Shown here: positions 16,446-26,240 of the stretch, in pieces
How positions within the stretch are numbered: the first letter of the stretch is position 1
Layout of the letters: every line of letters starts with the position of its first letter
Assembly: GCA_032160165.1 (NCBI GenBank)
Contig: JAVHWA010000126.1
Location: 1 to 64,000 of the forward strand
Reading direction: 5' to 3'
Origin: QHXM01 sp032160165
GTDB lineage: Bacteria; Acidobacteriota; Blastocatellia; Pyrinomonadales; Pyrinomonadaceae
DNA: 64,000 nt
The notes under the pieces: model-generated
Databases searched by the model: none
What the model saw: the letters and a program-made list of their open reading frames with translations, nothing else
What the model was told of the DNA's origin: nothing
Translations under genes and position numbers: made by a program

Positions 16446-17636
16446 TCATTGATCCATCGAGAGCCACTTTTGATATCCTTCGCTCTTCCGCTTCAACCAT
16501 TCTCGGAAAGCGGCAGGAGCGCTCAGTTCGTCGATGAAGCTTTGCAACTCTGTTAGAAAATCAGTCTTCATTCCATTGCTTGCAATGTCAACGGCGCCTT
16601 TGAGCTCCATCTTCTCGTTCGCCGGTACCCCCGGCATGTCTTTGATCAGCTCATCGACAAGCGCGAGGTCAACGTCCGAGGGCAGTGCTGAAACCTGGCT
16701 CTTGAGACTGCTGACCGCAGCGGATGTTGTTGCTTCGGATGAGCTCGAAAGCTTTCGAATCACGGCGAGAAGCTTTTCGGCCGCCAGCTTGCGACCAAGC
16801 AAGAACGCTCTGAAGGTGGCTGCCGTACGCGCATTACCCTCATAGCTCCCGTCTCGGAAAACCGCCGTTGCGATCACAACCTCTTGATTGGGAGGTGTGT
16901 CAGGTTCGTATCCGATCAACGTGGGACGCGCGTCCTTTGCGATGGACTCGATCAGATCATAAGAGCCACCGGCGGCGATCAGCGGCTGCCCTTCCCTTCC
17001 CTGCGGCATGGAACTAAGACGCTTGCGATTATTGACGAACAGTTCGACGCCGAGGGCGAGCACATCCTTGCCGGAGAGATTCTGTAACTTGATTTTGCAG
17101 GTCGGCAGTGTCGAGCGGACAGGTTCAATGCCAATGACTGCTATTGATGCGGCGTTGCTGCGGGCCGTTGGAGGATCAGCAACTGTCGGAGTAACCCGGA
17201 AAGCTTTGATTTCAAACGGCTCGAGACCAAACTGACGTAACTCGCGAACGCTGATCTTCTCGTCCTCTCGGACAAGGAAACTTGCGACCTGTTCCTCCTT
17301 TTCATGAAACTTCGTGCCCCGAAACAGGGATACATACACTCGAATGCCCGCGGCTTCGAGGCGCGAAATCACATTCACGGCCTGTACCGGGAGCTCACCC
17401 GCCGGGAGCTGCCACGATGGAACTCGGCGAAAAAGTGCATACCAACTGCCATTGGCTTTGGAATCGATACCGGGGACGGCCTGGTAAGTGGGGGGTTTGC
17501 CTTGGTAGTAGGTGACTTCTAAAGCAACGCCGGTCGGCGTGGAACGATTTTCCTGTTGAGCGGCGATGTCCGGTGCGAAGAGTTGTAACGACGCCAGCAT
17601 CGACGCGGCGAGAATTATCAGTCGAAGCCTAAACAT
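16446..17636 (-). CDS. Secreted protein of unknown function
   Basis: A 396-residue exported protein with signal peptide MFRLRLIILAASMLASLQLF ending near DIAAQQ. I do not recognise a domain. The first half is beta-rich (VALEVTYYQGKPPTYQAVPG, RVYVSLFRGTKFHEKEEQVA) and the central IKLQNLSGKDVLALGVELFV suggests an Ig-like or surface fold. The C-terminal third is helical and Leu/Lys/Glu-rich. Probably periplasmic. The gene downstream begins within a few bases, but no functional link is visible. Confidence 0.75.
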   Translation of the reverse strand: MFRLRLIILAASMLASLQLFAPDIAAQQENRSTPTGVALEVTYYQGKPPTYQAVPGIDSKANGSWYALFRRVPSWQLPAGELPVQAVNVISRLEAAGIRVYVSLFRGTKFHEKEEQVASFLVREDEKISVRELRQFGLEPFEIKAFRVTPTVADPPTARSNAASIAVIGIEPVRSTLPTCKIKLQNLSGKDVLALGVELFVNNRKRLSSMPQGREGQPLIAAGGSYDLIESIAKDARPTLIGYEPDTPPNQEVVIATAVFRDGSYEGNARTAATFRAFLLGRKLAAEKLLAVIRKLSSSSEATTSAAVSSLKSQVSALPSDVDLALVDELIKDMPGVPANEKMELKGAVDIASNGMKTDFLTELQSFIDELSAPAAFREWLKRKSEGYQKWLSMDQ

Positions 17637-18244
17637 ATCGGGCCCTCCGCGTTCTAACTAATAGAGACAAGTTTGCGATGGGAAGATATGTTCGTCAATG
17701 ATTTCTTGTCAAACAGTATCAACCAGCTATCGCACGCGGCGTTGATCTCATGTTATCGAATTGTATCGTGTCTTACACGATATACCTGGTGCAGGGTTTG
17801 AACGCAGCGCTGTGTCTGTTTTGTTAACCATAGGTGCGGATGCCCGAGTGCCAGGAGCTCTCGTTAAGAAAATGCGTGCGGAGAGAAAATCCTTTTTCTT
17901 TTTTTTGTTCCCCACATTCTCTTCACATCTCTTGTCTCAGCAAACGATTTTTGTGTTATTCTGCTGATCGCCATCTTAGTTTGCCATCTGTTCTCGGGTG
18001 CCTTCGACATTATTCTCTCAAGCTCACACCTCTGGTGATGATGATGTCGAAAATCAAAGGATAACAAGAAGGTCATCCAGTAGGTCCATGCCGCAGAGTT
18101 CCAGTGCAGGGTGAGAGTTTCCTGGTAATCATCTTTCAAGGGCAATCGCTTGCGCCTTCGTGCTGCGCCGCACCTGCCGGTCAATACTTCGGTTAGTAAT
18201 TCAGGATCCGAACGGGTCCGACAGCAAGGAAGAAAATAATTTTC
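17637..18244. promoter_or_regulatory. Leader/promoter region of the NRPS-PKS cluster
   Basis: About 600 bases without a convincing gene, between the divergent secreted-protein gene and the first NRPS. A perfect 8-base inverted repeat lies at 17764-17782, and a pyrimidine-rich stretch at about 17887-17912. A possible sigma-70-like pair (TTGTCT at about 17932, TATTCT about 19 bases on) is weak. The biosynthetic operon's promoter should be here. Confidence 0.5.
17764..17782. promoter_or_regulatory. Inverted repeat, candidate operator for the biosynthetic cluster
   Basis: TATCGTGTCTTACACGATA has perfect 8-base arms (TATCGTGT / ACACGATA) around CTT. It is some 460 bases before the first NRPS start and 130 bases upstream of the divergent gene, so which gene it controls is open. 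Confidence 0.55.
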
Positions 18245-21200
18245 ATGGCCGAAGAAGTCTTCGTCTTCCCGCTTTCATATGCGCAACAACGGCTGTGGTT
18301 TCTGGATCAATTGGAACCCGGCAGTCCCTTCTACAATGTCTTCGACACTCTATCGTTCGATGGTCCATTCAACCTGCACTCCCTTGAGCGCAGTCTCAAC
18401 GAAGTCGTGCGCCGCCACGAAATACTTCGTACGACGTTCGCAACGCTAGATGGCCAACCGGTTCAGGTAATAGCACAGCAACTAACCGTGCCCCTCCCGC
18501 TGGTCGACCTAAAACACTTGAGCGAGGAAGAGCGCGAGCTGAGAGCGGCCCTACTCTCAACTGAGGAATCCGAGCGCCCATTTGATCTGAACAGCGGTCC
18601 GCTGGTGCGCGGGCGCGTGCTTTCGCTTGACGACACTCAGCACGTGCTGCTGTTGACGATGCACCACATTATCTCTGATGGATGGTCGCTCGGCATCTTC
18701 AGCCGAGAGCTTCGCGCGCTGTACGAAGCCTATTCGCTGGGACTTCCCTCGCCGCTTCTCGATCTCTCTATTCAGTACGCTGACTTTACAGTTTGGCAGC
18801 GCAAGTGGTTACAGGGTGAGGTGTTGGCGGCTCAACTTGGCTATTGGAAGGACCAACTCGCAGGGGCGCCGGCCGTCTTGAAACTGCCGACCGACAAAGT
18901 CCGACCGGCTGTGCAAAACTTTCGAGGGGCGAATCAATGGCTGCGGTTACCTCAATCGTTAAGCGACGAGCTAAGGGCGATCAGCCAGCGCGAAGGTGTG
19001 ACGCTGTTCATGACACTTCTCGCCGCCTTTAACGTTCTGCTCCACCGCTATACCAATCAGGAAGACGTCGTGATTGGCTCGCCGATCGCCGGTCGAAATC
19101 GCGCCGAGACAGAGGAGCTGATCGGCTTTTTCGTCAACACCCTGGTCCTGAGAACGGACCTTTCGGGTGATCCGAGCTTTCGGGAATTACTCGACAGGAT
19201 TCGCGAAGTCTCTCTTGGAGCTTATGCGCATCAGGATTTGCCGTTTGAAAAGCTGGTTGAGGTTATTCAGCCGGAACGCAGCCTGAGCCATCATCCACTC
19301 TTCCAGGTAATGTTCCAACTCATTTCGACAGACACTTCGAACGAGCAGGATGACGGCCTCGAAGAGGAGCTGATCGAAAACGATGAGCTCGAGGTCGCCG
19401 AGGGGACATCGAAGTTCGACCTGGGACTGGACATCTTCGAAAGCGGCGGCAGACTGACCGCGGCAATTGAATACAGCACCGATCTGTTTGAGCATCCCAC
19501 CATCCGACGGGTCCTCTTTCACTTTAAGAACTTGTTGCGAAGCGTGGTTGCGGACCCGGGCGCTCGGATCTCAAGCTTCTCCTACGTTTCAGACTCGGAG
19601 CGTGAACAGATCGTCTCGACGTGGAATTCCAACGCCTCCCAGTTCCCTGATGCGCAATGCGTCCATGAATTGTTTGAATCACAAGTCGATCGCACGCCCG
19701 GCGCCATCGCCCTGATTTCAGAAGACGGACTGTTGACGTACTCCGAGTTGAATTCGAAGGCCAATAAGTTGGCGCGCTATCTGCGCAAGCTCGGCGTTGT
19801 TCCGGAAACTCTGGTCGGCATCTGCATGGACCGATCGATAGACATGCTTGTAGGACTGCTCGGAATCCTTAAGGCCGGTGGGGCGTACGTGCCACTCGAT
19901 CCCGCATACCCAAAGCATCGGGTAACTTCGATGTTGGAGGACTCGCAAACGGTCGTTCTCCTCACGCAGGAGCGCTTCCTTTCCGCGCTCCCCGAGCATT
20001 CGCGACCAATTGTTTGTGTGGATCGTGATTGGGCACAGATCGAGACGGAAAACGACTCAAATCCCGCCAACGTGGCGCAGCCGCAAAATCTCGCCTATGT
20101 CATCTACACTTCGGGGTCAACCGGGCGCCCCAAAGGCGTCATGATTCAGCATCGATCTTTGATGAACTGGACTTCGCGGGCCTCGATTGAGTATGGACTG
20201 AGAGCCGACGATCGGATTCTTCAGTTCTCGTCCATCAGTTTTGACACTGCCGCCGAAGAGATTTACCCATGCCTCACCCTTGGGGCCACGCTGGTTCTGC
20301 GCACCGAGTCGATGGCGACTTCGATCACGACATTTCTGGAGAAGTGTCGCGAATGGAAGATCACCCTGCTCGATCTTCCAACCGCCTTCTGGCACGAGCT
20401 GACATGGGAGCTTGCGACACAGAATCTCAAACTTCCGCCGACGGTGCGGCTGGTAATTACCGGAGGCGAGAAGGCGCAACCCGAGCGTCTTGCTATGTGG
20501 CATCGCACGGTCCGCGGGGACGTCCGCCTGATGCAGGGTTACGGGCCAACCGAAGTCACTGTGGTAGCAACCATCGCTGACCTCACGAAGTACAGGGCTT
20601 CGGAACGTATTCTCAGGGAAGTACCAATCGGCCGGCCAATTGGAAACGCCCAAGCCTATATTCTCGATCAGCATCAGGAAGTCGTGCCCGTGGGCGTGGC
20701 GGGCGACCTTTACATCGCCGGCGAGGGTCTGGCCCGTGGCTATCAGGGCTCGCCGTCGTCGACGGCCGAGCGGTTCTTACCGAATCCGTTCGGTCCAGAG
20801 GCAGGCACTCGGCTCTACCGCACTGGTGACGTCGCACGCTATCTGGCGAACGGCGAGATAGAGTTTTTGGGTAGGGCGGATGAGCAAGTCAAGATCAGAG
20901 GATATCGGATCGAGCCGGGCGAAATCGAGGCGCTGCTGCGAGAGTGTTATGAAGTACGCGGCGCGGTTGTAATGGCCCGAGAGGAAGTTCCCGACGACAA
21001 GCGGCTGGTCGCGTATGTTGTGGCGGACCAATCAAACGGCTTCTCGTTAAGCGGCCTTCGACGCGAATTGAACGAGAAGCTGCCCGCGTACATGATGCCT
21101 TCCGCTTTCGTCCTGCTGAATGAACTACCTTTGACTCCCAATGGCAAAGTGGACCGCAACGCGCTTCCTGAGCCTTCGCGAAACGGCCATCATTCGTCCA

Positions 21201-21562
21201 CTCCGTCCGTCGCGCCGCGGACCGAGATGGAGCAGCTCATCGCTTCCATTTGGCAGGAAGTGTTCCGCGTCGACGATCTCAGCATCCATTCCAACTTCTT
21301 CGATCTGGGTGGCCATTCACTGACACTCGTGCGAGTCCATAGCATGTTGCGCGACCGGCTTCCCAAAGAAATCTCGATGATCGATATGTTCCGCTATCCT
21401 ACGATCAATTCGCTCTCCGACTATTTGAGCCAGGACACGGCAACAGCGCCAACCATCGAAAAACCACGTTACCAACAGATCTACGACCGTGCTGAAAAAC
21501 AGAAAGACGCCTTGAGCCGTCGCAAACACGCTGTGCAGCAGAAGGCCATGACGAATGAGTGA
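18245..21562 (+). CDS. NRPS module 1: condensation-adenylation-thiolation
   Basis: Non-ribosomal peptide synthetase of 1105 residues, one module. Condensation domain at about 5-440, with H140-H141 and D145-G146 of HHIISDG intact. Adenylation domain at about 465-975, with YTSGSTGRPKG from residue 621 and the catalytic Lys in PNGKVDR. Carrier domain with LGGHSL and phosphopantetheine Ser1025. By alignment to GrsA from memory, specificity residues read D-T-E-D-I-G-G-V-V-K; the two acidic residues may favour a basic amino acid, a weak inference. A condensation domain at the very front suggests a starter domain that N-acylates the first amino acid, or a missing upstream partner. It overlaps the PKS gene by 8 bases. 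Confidence 0.95.
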   Translation: MAEEVFVFPLSYAQQRLWFLDQLEPGSPFYNVFDTLSFDGPFNLHSLERSLNEVVRRHEILRTTFATLDGQPVQVIAQQLTVPLPLVDLKHLSEEERELRAALLSTEESERPFDLNSGPLVRGRVLSLDDTQHVLLLTMHHIISDGWSLGIFSRELRALYEAYSLGLPSPLLDLSIQYADFTVWQRKWLQGEVLAAQLGYWKDQLAGAPAVLKLPTDKVRPAVQNFRGANQWLRLPQSLSDELRAISQREGVTLFMTLLAAFNVLLHRYTNQEDVVIGSPIAGRNRAETEELIGFFVNTLVLRTDLSGDPSFRELLDRIREVSLGAYAHQDLPFEKLVEVIQPERSLSHHPLFQVMFQLISTDTSNEQDDGLEEELIENDELEVAEGTSKFDLGLDIFESGGRLTAAIEYSTDLFEHPTIRRVLFHFKNLLRSVVADPGARISSFSYVSDSEREQIVSTWNSNASQFPDAQCVHELFESQVDRTPGAIALISEDGLLTYSELNSKANKLARYLRKLGVVPETLVGICMDRSIDMLVGLLGILKAGGAYVPLDPAYPKHRVTSMLEDSQTVVLLTQERFLSALPEHSRPIVCVDRDWAQIETENDSNPANVAQPQNLAYVIYTSGSTGRPKGVMIQHRSLMNWTSRASIEYGLRADDRILQFSSISFDTAAEEIYPCLTLGATLVLRTESMATSITTFLEKCREWKITLLDLPTAFWHELTWELATQNLKLPPTVRLVITGGEKAQPERLAMWHRTVRGDVRLMQGYGPTEVTVVATIADLTKYRASERILREVPIGRPIGNAQAYILDQHQEVVPVGVAGDLYIAGEGLARGYQGSPSSTAERFLPNPFGPEAGTRLYRTGDVARYLANGEIEFLGRADEQVKIRGYRIEPGEIEALLRECYEVRGAVVMAREEVPDDKRLVAYVVADQSNGFSLSGLRRELNEKLPAYMMPSAFVLLNELPLTPNGKVDRNALPEPSRNGHHSSTPSVAPRTEMEQLIASIWQEVFRVDDLSIHSNFFDLGGHSLTLVRVHSMLRDRLPKEISMIDMFRYPTINSLSDYLSQDTATAPTIEKPRYQQIYDRAEKQKDALSRRKHAVQQKAMTNE

Positions 21563-24500
21563 CAGCGTGACGCACGATAATTCCTATGACATAGCCATCG
21601 TCGGCATGTCCGGACGCTTCCCAGGAGCACGCAACCTCACCGAGTTCTGGAACAATCTGCGCGACGGCGTCGAATCGATCTCATTCTTTTCCGATGAAGA
21701 GCTGCTTGCGGCGGGCGTAGACAAAGAGACGTTAAGCGAGCCTGCCTATGTCAAAGCCGGAGGCTCGCTCGCGGGCGTGGAGATGTTTGACGCTTCGTTT
21801 TTTGGATTTAACCCGCGCGAAGCAGAGATCCTTGACCCGCAGCAGCGCATTTTCCTTGAGTGCGCGTGGGAAAGTCTGGAGGATGCCGGTTACGATCCGG
21901 AAACGTTTCCGGGTTCGATCGGCGTCTACGCCGGCACGAGTATGAGCAGTTATCTCTATAACATCTACTCGAACCCGGAGCTGGTAGGACTGGTCGGCGA
22001 CTTTCAGGTCCAGCTTGGAAACGACAAAGACAATCTCCCGACGAGCGTCTCCTATAAACTAAATCTGAAGGGTCCCAGCATCGCTATTCAGACGGCGTGC
22101 TCAACTTCCCTGGTCGCCGTTTGTGTGGCGGCGCAGAATCTGTTGAGCTATGAATGCGACATGGCCCTTGCGGGAGGAGTGAGAGTTGCCCTTCCCCAGA
22201 CGACAGGATATCTCTACCAGGACGGAGGCATTATGTCTCCCGATGGTCATTGCAGAGCTTTTGACGCGCGGGCCCGGGGGACGATCGGCGGCAATGGAAT
22301 CGGCATCGTCGTTTTGAAGCGCCTTCCCGATGCGCTTGCCGACGGAGATTTCATTCACGCAGTCATCAAAGGGACCGCTGTAAACAATGACGGCTCTTTG
22401 AAAATCGGCTACACGGCCCCAAGCATTGAAGGTCAGGCTCAGGTCATAGCGACGGCCCAGGCTGTCGGCAGCATCGATCCTCAAACGATCACATACATTG
22501 AAGCCCACGGAACGGGAACTGATCTTGGGGACCCGATCGAGATCGCTGCGCTGTCGCAGGCGTTCCACGCCGGAACCGAGGCAACAGGATTCTGCGCTAT
22601 CGGCTCGGTTAAGACGAATATCGGACACCTCGATACGGCCGCGGGCGTAGCGGGATTGATCAAGGCAGTGTTGGCGCTCAAGAACAAGACTATTCCTCCA
22701 AGTCTTAATTTCGAAGAGCCGAATGCGCAGATAGATTTCGAAAAGAGCCCTTTCTACGTCAACCATAAACTCGCCTCATGGGACTCACACGATGGTCCGC
22801 GTCGAGCTGGGGTTAATTCGTTTGGTATCGGAGGCACCAACGCGCACGTAGTCGTGGAGGAGGCGCCGCTCAACGAGAGCGCTGCGCCATCAAGGCCCCA
22901 ACAGTTGGTCGTTCTCTCCGCCAGGACGCCGGACGCCCTTAATAACGCAACACGCAATCTGGTCGAACATCTCAAGGCACATCCGGGTGTGGACTTTGCC
23001 GACGCCGCTTATACGCTGCAGGTAGGGCGCCGGGCCTTCGACCATCGGCGTATTCTCGTAAGTACAGATACGGATGACGCGATCGCCGCGCTTGAACACG
23101 TCGACTCAGAGCGCGTGCTGACGGGCCGGTTCGAGAGAAGAGCGCATCCGGTAACGTTCATGTTCTCCGGACAAGGCACGCAGTACGTCAATATGGGACG
23201 CGGCCTTTATAGCCACGAGCCTGGATTTCGTGAGCAGGTTGATAAGTGCTGTGAAGTGCTCGAGCCACATCTCGGATTCGACCTTCGCCGGATATTGTTC
23301 CCTTCCGTTGAGGAGCAGGGCGAGGCAGCACAACGATTACTGCAGACCGCCGTCAGCCAACCTGCCCTCTTCGTAATCGAGTATGCGCTCGCGCAACTAC
23401 TGATTGAATGGGGCGTGCGGCCAAAGGCCATGATCGGTCACAGCCTGGGAGAATATGTTGCCGCCTGTCTGGCCGGCGTCTTCTCGCTGGAGGATGCGCT
23501 GGCGCTTGTTGCGGCGCGCGGTCGATTGATGCAGGAGATGCCCTACGGTGCGATGCTCGCCGTCGCTCTGCCTGAGCCGGATGTCCGTCACTATTTGAAT
23601 GGAAAACTTTCGCTTGCCGCAGTCAATGGACCATCGCTCTGCGTAGTCTCCGGCCCTACCGAAGCGGTGGGTGAGCTGGAGACTGAGCTAACGAAGAAAG
23701 GATTGCCCGGTCGGAGGCTACACACCTCACATGCATTTCATTCGCAGATGATGCAGCCGGTGCTGAAGGCGTTTACAGCTCGCATGGAAGACGTGCGGCT
23801 GAATCCTCCTGCAATTCCATACCTATCCAATGTGACCGGAACGTGGATCACTCCCGAAGAAGCCACGGACCCCAACTACTGGGCGAGCCATCTCCGCAGT
23901 ACGGTGCGCTTCGGCGATGGACTCGCGCAACTGCTTTCCGAAGACGGCATCCTGCTGGAAGTTGGTCCCGGCCAAACGCTCTGTACCCTGGCCAAGCAGC
24001 AAAACGGAAACGCCGCGCGGCATACTCTGATCGCCACACTGCGTCCGGCGCATGATCATGAAGACGATGAGAGATTTCTGCTCAGCGCTCTGGGACGTCT
24101 CTGGCTCTCCGGCGTGAAGATAGATTGGAAGGGCTTTCATAAGCACGCGGAACGTCTTCGAACTCCGCTGCCCACTTACCCGTTCGAGCGTCAACGGTAC
24201 TGGGTTGAGCCCCAGCCTGAGAACTACGTGGTCCGTACTCCTCAGCCGCCGGCTCTTGAGAAGAGGCCTGATATAGCGGAGTGGTTCTACCTGCCTTCGT
24301 GGAGGCGAACCGAGTCACCTGAGCTTCTACGGCAGACCACCACTGAGGAAACGCGGTGGCTGTTGTTCACCGATAAGTGTGGAGTCGGGAGCTCGCTTGC
24401 TGAGCGACTGACGAAAGCCGGAAGAAGCGTTGTCAGCGTCGGCGCCGGTGCGGAGTTCGCCGGGATTAATGAAGACGAATACGTCATCAATCCTCGCGAA

Positions 24501-26240
24501 GCAGCCGACTACATCACGTTGTTAACAGAGCTGCGAGCGCTGGATCGAGTGCCGGAAGCCATTGTTCATTTGTGGAATGTGACACCTAACCATTCCACGC
24601 CCTATGCGCTCCGGGCATTCGAAGGCTTTCAAGCTGCCGGCTTTGACAGCCTGTTCTATCTGGCGCAGGCGTTGGGCGAGGAGACCCCAGCCGCTCGACT
24701 GCGACTCGCAGTGGTAACGAATCAATTGCAGGCAGTGACAGGCGAAGAGCCCCTGGAGCCGTCAAAGGCCACCCTCTTAGGTCCATGCAAAGTGATTCCC
24801 GAGGAATATCCCCAGATCGCTTGTCAGACCATCGATATCCTATTGCAGGACGAAAGTGATCAGCCAGATCGCTCAACGATAGACAAACTGTACGCAGAGC
24901 TGAACGCGACCAGTCCTGACACGGTTGTGGCTTATCGAGGAAAGCATCGTTGGGTGCAAGCCTTTGATCCGATCCGACTGAACGAAGTCCAGGCGGCAAC
25001 GCCGCCCTTTCGCGAGAACGGCGTCTACCTGATCACAGGCGGTCTGGGAGGAATCGGTCTCGCCATCGCAGAGCACCTGGCAACCACCGTGCGCGCGAAA
25101 CTGGTGCTCGTGGGGAGAAGCGACTTTCCGGCCAGTGATACGTGGGGCGATTGGTGTGCGACGCACGACGACAGCGATCCGACGAGCGTCAGGATCCGGA
25201 AGTTGCAGGAGATGGAAGCTGCCGGAGCGGAGGTCATGGTATTCACGGTCGATGTCGCCGACCTGGATGGAATGCATCAGGTGGTGGCGCGCATCAATGA
25301 ATGCTGTGGCAATATCAATGGAGTCATTCACGCCGCAGGAGTCGCAGGCGGAAGAATGATTCAACTGCAATCCACGTCGGGCGCGTCGGCCGTGATGTCA
25401 CCGAAAACTCGCGGCACGCTGGTGCTGGAAGCTGTTCTGGAAAATCAGCAGATGGACTTCGTCGTCCTCTGCTCGTCGCTCAACTCGATTCAAGGCGCCT
25501 TCGGCCAGGTTGACTATTGTGCCGCAAACGCTTTCCTCGATGCGTACGCTCAGCATCGCAGCTCGCGCGGTACGAAGGTGATCTCAATAAACTGGGACAC
25601 ATGGCAAGAGGTGGGGATGGCTGTCGATACGGTTGTGCCGCGGGACATGGAAGAGATGAAAGCGGAGAGCCTGAGGCAAGGGATCACGTCGGCCGAAGGC
25701 GTCGAAGCACTGAACAGAATCCTGAACACAAATCTAACCCAAGTCGCGGTGTCGACAATCGCTCTCCCGGCGCTAATGGCGCGCCGCGAGAACGATATGG
25801 CTTTGAGCGACGAACAAGAGGAAGACTCGCAGGCCGCTGAGAATAAGCAGATCTATGCGCGGCCCGAGTTGATCAGCGACTACGTCGCGCCCAGCGACGA
25901 AATCGAGCAGACCCTCGCCACCACTTGGCAGAACCTTTTGGGGATCGAGCGCGTTGGGGTTCACGATAATTTCTTCGAGCTGGGCGGGCATTCCCTTCTC
26001 ACTATCCAGATCATCTCGCGTTTACGGGAGTCATTCCACATTGAGCTCTCGGTGTATCACTTTTTCCAAACGCCTACCATCTACGAGCTCGCAAAGATAA
26101 TCAGGCAATCACAGGCGACGGGACATGAAGAGAGTGACCAGTTATCTCAAATGCTGAACCTGGTCGAGGGCCTTTCCCAGAGTGAGGTTGAAAAGTTGCT
26201 CGCCGGCAATGAATTGCCCGAAGGAGACATGAGTACATGA
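21555..26240 (+). CDS. Type I polyketide synthase: KS-AT-KR-ACP
   Basis: A 1561-residue single PKS module. The ketosynthase has C182 (TACSTS), H318 (EAHGTGTD) and H358 (NIGHLDTAAG). The acyltransferase has S630 in GHSLGE and HAFH at 726-729, the hallmark of malonyl-CoA specificity. The ketoreductase has GGLGGIG at 1162 and the Ser/Tyr/Asn residues in VLCSSLNSIQG and VDYCAANAF; the LDD motif of B-type ketoreductases is absent (AGVAGGRM there), so alcohol stereochemistry is open. Carrier Ser1480 in LGGHSL. No dehydratase or enoylreductase is seen, so the added unit should be a beta-hydroxy two-carbon extension. It is flanked by two NRPS modules, with 8- and 4-base overlaps. Confidence 0.96.
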   Translation: MSDSVTHDNSYDIAIVGMSGRFPGARNLTEFWNNLRDGVESISFFSDEELLAAGVDKETLSEPAYVKAGGSLAGVEMFDASFFGFNPREAEILDPQQRIFLECAWESLEDAGYDPETFPGSIGVYAGTSMSSYLYNIYSNPELVGLVGDFQVQLGNDKDNLPTSVSYKLNLKGPSIAIQTACSTSLVAVCVAAQNLLSYECDMALAGGVRVALPQTTGYLYQDGGIMSPDGHCRAFDARARGTIGGNGIGIVVLKRLPDALADGDFIHAVIKGTAVNNDGSLKIGYTAPSIEGQAQVIATAQAVGSIDPQTITYIEAHGTGTDLGDPIEIAALSQAFHAGTEATGFCAIGSVKTNIGHLDTAAGVAGLIKAVLALKNKTIPPSLNFEEPNAQIDFEKSPFYVNHKLASWDSHDGPRRAGVNSFGIGGTNAHVVVEEAPLNESAAPSRPQQLVVLSARTPDALNNATRNLVEHLKAHPGVDFADAAYTLQVGRRAFDHRRILVSTDTDDAIAALEHVDSERVLTGRFERRAHPVTFMFSGQGTQYVNMGRGLYSHEPGFREQVDKCCEVLEPHLGFDLRRILFPSVEEQGEAAQRLLQTAVSQPALFVIEYALAQLLIEWGVRPKAMIGHSLGEYVAACLAGVFSLEDALALVAARGRLMQEMPYGAMLAVALPEPDVRHYLNGKLSLAAVNGPSLCVVSGPTEAVGELETELTKKGLPGRRLHTSHAFHSQMMQPVLKAFTARMEDVRLNPPAIPYLSNVTGTWITPEEATDPNYWASHLRSTVRFGDGLAQLLSEDGILLEVGPGQTLCTLAKQQNGNAARHTLIATLRPAHDHEDDERFLLSALGRLWLSGVKIDWKGFHKHAERLRTPLPTYPFERQRYWVEPQPENYVVRTPQPPALEKRPDIAEWFYLPSWRRTESPELLRQTTTEETRWLLFTDKCGVGSSLAERLTKAGRSVVSVGAGAEFAGINEDEYVINPREAADYITLLTELRALDRVPEAIVHLWNVTPNHSTPYALRAFEGFQAAGFDSLFYLAQALGEETPAARLRLAVVTNQLQAVTGEEPLEPSKATLLGPCKVIPEEYPQIACQTIDILLQDESDQPDRSTIDKLYAELNATSPDTVVAYRGKHRWVQAFDPIRLNEVQAATPPFRENGVYLITGGLGGIGLAIAEHLATTVRAKLVLVGRSDFPASDTWGDWCATHDDSDPTSVRIRKLQEMEAAGAEVMVFTVDVADLDGMHQVVARINECCGNINGVIHAAGVAGGRMIQLQSTSGASAVMSPKTRGTLVLEAVLENQQMDFVVLCSSLNSIQGAFGQVDYCAANAFLDAYAQHRSSRGTKVISINWDTWQEVGMAVDTVVPRDMEEMKAESLRQGITSAEGVEALNRILNTNLTQVAVSTIALPALMARRENDMALSDEQEEDSQAAENKQIYARPELISDYVAPSDEIEQTLATTWQNLLGIERVGVHDNFFELGGHSLLTIQIISRLRESFHIELSVYHFFQTPTIYELAKIIRQSQATGHEESDQLSQMLNLVEGLSQSEVEKLLAGNELPEGDMST

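Noticed and set aside
17887..17912. Pyrimidine-rich run as a terminator
   Set aside because: No stem precedes it on the strand where a terminator would be needed.
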